A DNA stretch of 9,104 bases, taken from contig LJUE01000087.1 of assembly GCA_001303885.1 (NCBI GenBank), forward strand, positions 1 to 9,104. Reading direction: 5' to 3'. Shown in pieces: positions 6,965-9,104 of this stretch (position 1 is its first letter; the number at the start of each line of letters is the position of its first letter). Under the pieces are notes generated by a model. The model ran no database searches, was not told the DNA's origin, and saw only the letters and a list, made by a program, of their open reading frames with translations. The position numbers and the translations under genes were made by a program. This DNA is from Planctomycetes bacterium SM23_32 (GTDB lineage Bacteria > Planctomycetota > Brocadiia > SM23-32).

Positions 6965-6993
6965 ATTCTGACAGGGCCCCCCTGCCCTGTCAA
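6965..6993 (-). promoter_or_regulatory. Strong sigma-70-type promoter for the Rieske oxidoreductase gene
   Basis: On the minus strand a perfect -35 TTGACA (plus-strand 6988-6993) is followed after exactly 17 bp by CAGAAT (6965-6970), which matches the -10 consensus at 4 of 6. Transcription would start near 6958, giving a leader of about 50 nt to the ATG at 6908. It is one of the few AT-containing patches in a GC-rich gap. Confidence 0.7.
6969..6992. promoter_or_regulatory. Candidate operator: perfect 8-8-8 inverted repeat over the Rieske promoter
   Basis: TGACAGGG at 6969-6976 and CCCTGTCA at 6985-6992 are perfect inverted arms around an 8-bp centre. The repeat covers five of the six bases of the -35 box, the entire spacer and the last two bases of the -10 box. 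This is where a dimeric repressor would block RNA polymerase. No regulator gene is in the window. Confidence 0.5.
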
Positions 6994-7024
6994 GGGCGCC
7001 GGCAGCGGCACTCCCCCCAACGGA

Positions 7025-7052
7025 CAGGGGGAGGCCGGTTGGCCTCCCCCTG
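7025..7052. terminator. 12-bp perfect hairpin in the gap between the repeat-protein gene and the Rieske gene
   Basis: CAGGGGGAGGCC and GGCCTCCCCCTG form a perfect 12-bp stem with a GGTT loop (AACC on the minus strand). It is the strongest stem in the window. Neither flank has a T-tract. It lies between the intrinsic terminator at 7101-7131 and the Rieske promoter, and may be a backup terminator or insulator. Confidence 0.45.
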
Positions 7053-7100
7053 CTGCCCGTCATCGGCCTAGCGGCCCACCGTCAGGACGTTTGCTCCGCA

Positions 7101-7131
7101 GAAACAAGAGGGCTGGCCGAAGCCAGCCCTC
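7101..7131 (-). terminator. Intrinsic terminator of the Ig-repeat protein gene
   Basis: On the minus strand GAGGGCTGGC, the tetraloop TTCG and GCCAGCCCTC form a perfect 10-bp stem closed by C-G, the very stable cUUCGg loop. The T-rich tail TTGTTTC follows at once (7107-7101). It begins 26 bp after the stop codon at 7158. This is a canonical Rho-independent terminator. Confidence 0.85.
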
Positions 7132-7157
7132 CCGCTGCCGGTCGCAGAAGCGCCGGC

Positions 7158-7984
7158 CTATATCGGGTTGCCATGGGCGTCTATGCCGCCCTCGAGGCTG
7201 TTCCACTCCTCGAACTGGTCCTTGACGGCTCCCATGGCGTCCCTGTCAAGGGTTGCCAGCGCGGCATTCGTGTCAGCAATGATGCTGCCAATGCTGGCCG
7301 GGTAGTCAACCAGGGGGTGGGACGCATTGAGCAGGGCGGCCACAGCTTGCCTGAGCAGGTTGCGGGCCATGCCAATGGCGTCCTTGCCACCATGGTACTG
7401 GAGCGCTTCGAGCAGCGTGTCATCCGCGAGCTCGCTCAGCTCGGTTGGGATGTCGAAGACATCGCCGACCAGCTCGCCTGTGCCGAACCCCTCCCAGAGA
7501 TCCGTGTGGCTCTTCCAGAAGCCGGGCGTCTTGCCCTCGTAGCCGCCCGTCACGACGAGCGGCTCCTCGCGGTTGCCCGACTGCGAACCGTTGTAGTTCG
7601 AGTCACCGCTGTAGATGGCCCGGAAGTAGTAATCTCCGGCCGCCGACGGGGTGTACTCAACGGAGATGGCGACACCGTCCAGGTCCAGAGCCACGGCCGG
7701 ATCGAACGTGTCCCAATCGGACTCGTTGTCCGGATCCTCGCCAGGCTCCACCACCTGGAAGTCCACCGTGCCGGTCGGCATCGGGAAGACCCCGTCCAGA
7801 CCCGTCACGGTCGCGGTATCCCTCACCGACTCGCCCAGCGTGATCTCGGTCACGACATCGCTGTTGATGTCGCCGCTTGCCGGGATCAGCTTCGTGGTCG
7901 TCGTCGAGTCCGCAGGATCCACCGTCAGCGGCTCCGCTGTGTCGCCGCTCTGCGACCCGTTGTAGTTCCCGTCGCCGCTGTAGA
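7158..7984 (-). CDS. Third frame segment: Ig-like repeat 4 and C-terminal TPGFWKSH domain
   Basis: From the second deletion junction the frame resumes with VYSGDGNYNG, the end of repeat 3, then EPLTVDP, a full repeat 4 and a C-terminal domain. Repeat 4 shows the Ig-like (Big_3_5-type) pattern: PTGTVDFQ, then YTPSAAGDYYFRAIYSGDSN, then EPLVV. The last 130 residues begin GYEGKTPGFWKSHTDLW (about 7545-7495) and continue as predicted helices including LLRQAVAALLNASHPLVDYP, ending at Ile before TAA-type stop at 7158-7160. This tail matches a recurring domain of bacterial secreted proteins usually seen as CTPGYWKNH with LLRAAVAALLNA. Its function is unknown, and the usual leading cysteine is a lysine here. 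The GTG at 7922 is a valine inside the repeat, not a credible start. Confidence 0.8.
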
Positions 7985-8940
7985 CTGACCCGTCGCCAGC
8001 GGCGTGTAAACGCTCGAGATCGCCTGCTCGTTGCCGTCCAGCGCAACGGACGCGTCGTAGGTCGACCAGTCCACACTCGGCGTCTTCACCTGGAAGTCCA
8101 CCGTGCCCGTCGGATCCGGGAAACTCCCCCCAAGACCCGTCACCGTCACCGTGTCCTTCACCGCATCACCCAGCGTGATCGAGGTCACCACCGCACTGTT
8201 GATGTCCCCGTCGTCCGGGATCAGCTTCGTGGATCAACCGTCAGAGGCTCGGCGGTGTTACCGCTCTTAGAGCTCTTGTAGTTAAGGTCGCCCAGGTAAA
8301 CGGCGCGGAAGTAATACTGGCCCGTGGTAAGCGGCGTATACGTATCCGAGATGGCCTGGCCTGCGCCATCCAGATTCTCGCCGTCGAAGTAGTCCCAGTC
8401 GGACTCGTTGTTCGGATCCTCTCCCGGCAGGACCACCTGGAACTCCACGCCGTTGCTCGGCATGGGGAAGCTCCCACCCAGACCCGTCACCGTCACCGTG
8501 TCCTTCACGCCATCGCCCAGCGTGATCGAGGTCACCACCGGGCTGTTGATGTCGCCGTCGTCCGGGATCAGCTTCGTCGTCGTCGTCGAATCGGCCTTGC
8601 CCACGGTGAGGGGCTCATCGAAATCGCTGCTGCCGGCGGCCAAGTAGTTCGGATCGGCGCCGGGGTCGTATTCCGCACGGAAGTAGTAGGTGTCCGCGTG
8701 GTCGGGCGTGTAGATGGCCGAGACGGCCGTGGCGCTCCCCGTGTCAGGAGTCAGGGCCACGTCCGAGTCGAACTCGGTCCAGCTGGAGCCACCGTCGTCC
8801 GAAACGAAGAAGTCCACCGTGCCCGTCGGCGCGAAGCCGTTGATCCCGGTCACAGTGACCGTGTCGCGGACGCTCTCGCCGAGCGTGATGGACGTCACGA
8901 CGGGGCTGTTGATGTCCCCCTCGTCGTCGATCACCTTCGT
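7545..8940 (-). repeat. Four tandem coding repeats of about 351-366 bp
   Basis: Units lie at 8578-8940 (363 bp), 8231-8577 (347 bp), 7896-8230 (335 bp) and about 7545-7895 (351 bp). The anchor GATCAGCTTCGT recurs at 8566, 8219 and 7884, with GATCACCTTCGT at 8929. The most conserved DNA surrounds this anchor and the TSITLG/TVTVTG codons. Units 2 and 3 are closest to each other. The middle of each unit varies in length and sequence. Confidence 0.85.
7925..8230 (-). CDS. Second frame segment: Ig-like repeat 3
   Basis: Between the two junctions the frame encodes TKLIPDDGDINSAVVTSITL, then GDAVKDTVTVTGLGGSFPDP, TGTVDFQV and, later, VYTPLATGQ. It then leaves the family pattern at the second junction near 7985 and runs out of frame to a stop at 7925. 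A stop codon lies just upstream of 8230 in this frame, and the GTG at 8191 is the valine of VVTSIT. It has no independent start and no Shine-Dalgarno, so it is an internal piece of the larger gene. Its restored length of 351 bp equals repeat 4. Confidence 0.65.
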   Translation of the reverse strand, partial: TKLIPDDGDINSAVVTSITLGDAVKDTVTVTGLGGSFPDPTGTVDFQVKTPSVDWSTYDASVALDGNEQAISSVYTPLATGQSTAATGTTTGRRAATQRSR

Positions 8941-9104
8941 CGTGACGGTCGGCGTCGCCTTGGTTCGGTTGTAGAAGTTGACGTTGGTCGCGACGTCCGT
9001 GCCCGGCGTGCCGTAGTCAACGTCCTCCGGATCACGCAGGGGCAGCTCGAGGGTGATGGACGTCGCGGTGCCGGGGCTCGGGGTGTAGCTCTCGTACCCG
9101 GGCG
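8221..9104 (-). CDS. First frame segment: Ig-like repeats 1 and 2, open at the window edge
   Basis: This frame is open from 9104, so the gene begins outside the window. The first 55 residues (start PGYESYTPSPGTATSITLEL) are not a full repeat and may be the end of another domain. Repeat 1 runs from TKVIDDEGDINSPVVTSITL and repeat 2 from TKLIPDDGDINSPVVTSITL. Both have TVTVTG, a following xGTVDF or NGVEFQ strand, YYFRA and EPLTV. Asp, Asn and Gly runs such as GEDPNNESDWD could bind calcium, but this is inference. The frame ends prematurely as LTVDPRS and a stop, where sister repeats continue LTVDPADSTTTT. The GTG at 8934 is a valine or linker codon in the repeat, not a start. Confidence 0.75.
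   Translation of the reverse strand, partial: PGYESYTPSPGTATSITLELPLRDPEDVDYGTPGTDVATNVNFYNRTKATPTVTTKVIDDEGDINSPVVTSITLGESVRDTVTVTGINGFAPTGTVDFFVSDDGGSSWTEFDSDVALTPDTGSATAVSAIYTPDHADTYYFRAEYDPGADPNYLAAGSSDFDEPLTVGKADSTTTTKLIPDDGDINSPVVTSITLGDGVKDTVTVTGLGGSFPMPSNGVEFQVVLPGEDPNNESDWDYFDGENLDGAGQAISDTYTPLTTGQYYFRAVYLGDLNYKSSKSGNTAEPLTVDPRS

Larger units (their letters stand above)
7158..9104 (-). pseudogene. Large Ig-like repeat surface protein gene, broken by two frameshifting deletions, 5' end outside window
   Basis: Three consecutive minus-strand frames encode one protein: four Ig-like repeats followed by a C-terminal TPGFWKSH-type domain. Repeat starts, taken at the TKLI/TKVI codons, are at 8940, 8577, 8230 and 7895, giving periods of 363, 347 and 335 bp. 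The junction near 8231 lacks about 19 bp found in sister repeats (the region coding ADSTTT). The junction near 7985 lacks about 16 bp (the region coding YYFRAV). Restoring them gives 366 and 351, both multiples of three, and one continuous frame. The protein is probably secreted or cell-surface, to judge by its Ig-like repeats, but the signal peptide would lie beyond 9104. Either the gene is recently inactivated or the assembly lost bases in repeats. No real start codon opens the second or third frame. Confidence 0.8.

Noticed and set aside
5556..6971. 471-codon plus-strand open frame opposite the Rieske gene
   Set aside because: It is a shadow of the Rieske-FAD coding sequence, with no recognisable motif.
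8566..8590. GTC triplet run near the repeat boundary as a simple-sequence contingency tract
   Set aside because: It is only about four triplets encoding a threonine run. Triplet slippage would not shift the frame, and the observed losses of 19 and 16 bp are not multiples of three.
7925..8934. Treating the frames beginning at GTG 8934, 8191 and 7922 as separate genes
   Set aside because: Each GTG is a valine or linker codon inside the repeat pattern, without a ribosome-binding site. The frames continue one another across small deletions.
7545..8940. CRISPR-like array
   Set aside because: The period is about 350 bp, the units are in frame and encode an Ig-like fold. There are no short repeats with unique spacers.

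Overview
The window is GC-rich bacterial DNA with five recognisable protein-coding loci and one degraded remnant. mnmG, encoding a universal tRNA-modification enzyme, and sigma-70-type promoters (TTGACA or TTGACC, 17 bp, -10) show that it is bacterial chromosome. No phylum can be assigned safely. A GC-rich environmental lineage such as Chloroflexota, Armatimonadota or Planctomycetota fits, but this is inference. No tRNA, rRNA, CRISPR array, transposase or phage gene was seen.

Left block (about 1-3363, minus strand). A small leucine-zipper protein with a C-terminal membrane anchor (3091-3363) is followed after 131 bp by mnmG (1097-2959). Only 3 bp separate mnmG from a HypE-like AIR-synthase-family ATP-binding protein (86-1093), whose Shine-Dalgarno lies inside the end of mnmG, so the two are very probably one transcript with coupled translation. 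A hairpin follows at 58-77.

Middle block (3364-6993). A degraded minus-strand coding fragment (3376-3566) ends against the promoter of a plus-strand DRE-TIM (HMGL-like) Claisen-condensing enzyme (3637-5289). This enzyme has all four expected metal ligands, and its substrate is unknown. It converges on a minus-strand Rieske-FAD oxidoreductase (5340-6908), with two hairpins between and around the stop codons. The Rieske gene has its own strong promoter, with a perfect 8-8-8 inverted repeat lying over the -35 box and spacer.

Right block (7021-9104, minus strand). The 3' part of a large surface or secreted protein gene is visible, with its 5' end outside the window. It carries four tandem Ig-like repeats of about 117-122 residues and a C-terminal TPGFWKSH-type domain, and ends at a canonical intrinsic terminator with a UUCG tetraloop. 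Two small deletions (about 19 and 16 bp by comparison of the repeats) split it into three reading frames. Adding those lengths back makes every repeat period a multiple of three. The locus is therefore either a recently broken gene or a repeat-related assembly error.

No complete new system is visible. The best leads are the frame-broken repeat protein, the operator-like inverted repeat at the Rieske promoter, the DRE-TIM enzyme of unknown substrate, the mnmG-linked HypE-like protein without a HypE cysteine tail, and the tail-anchored zipper protein.
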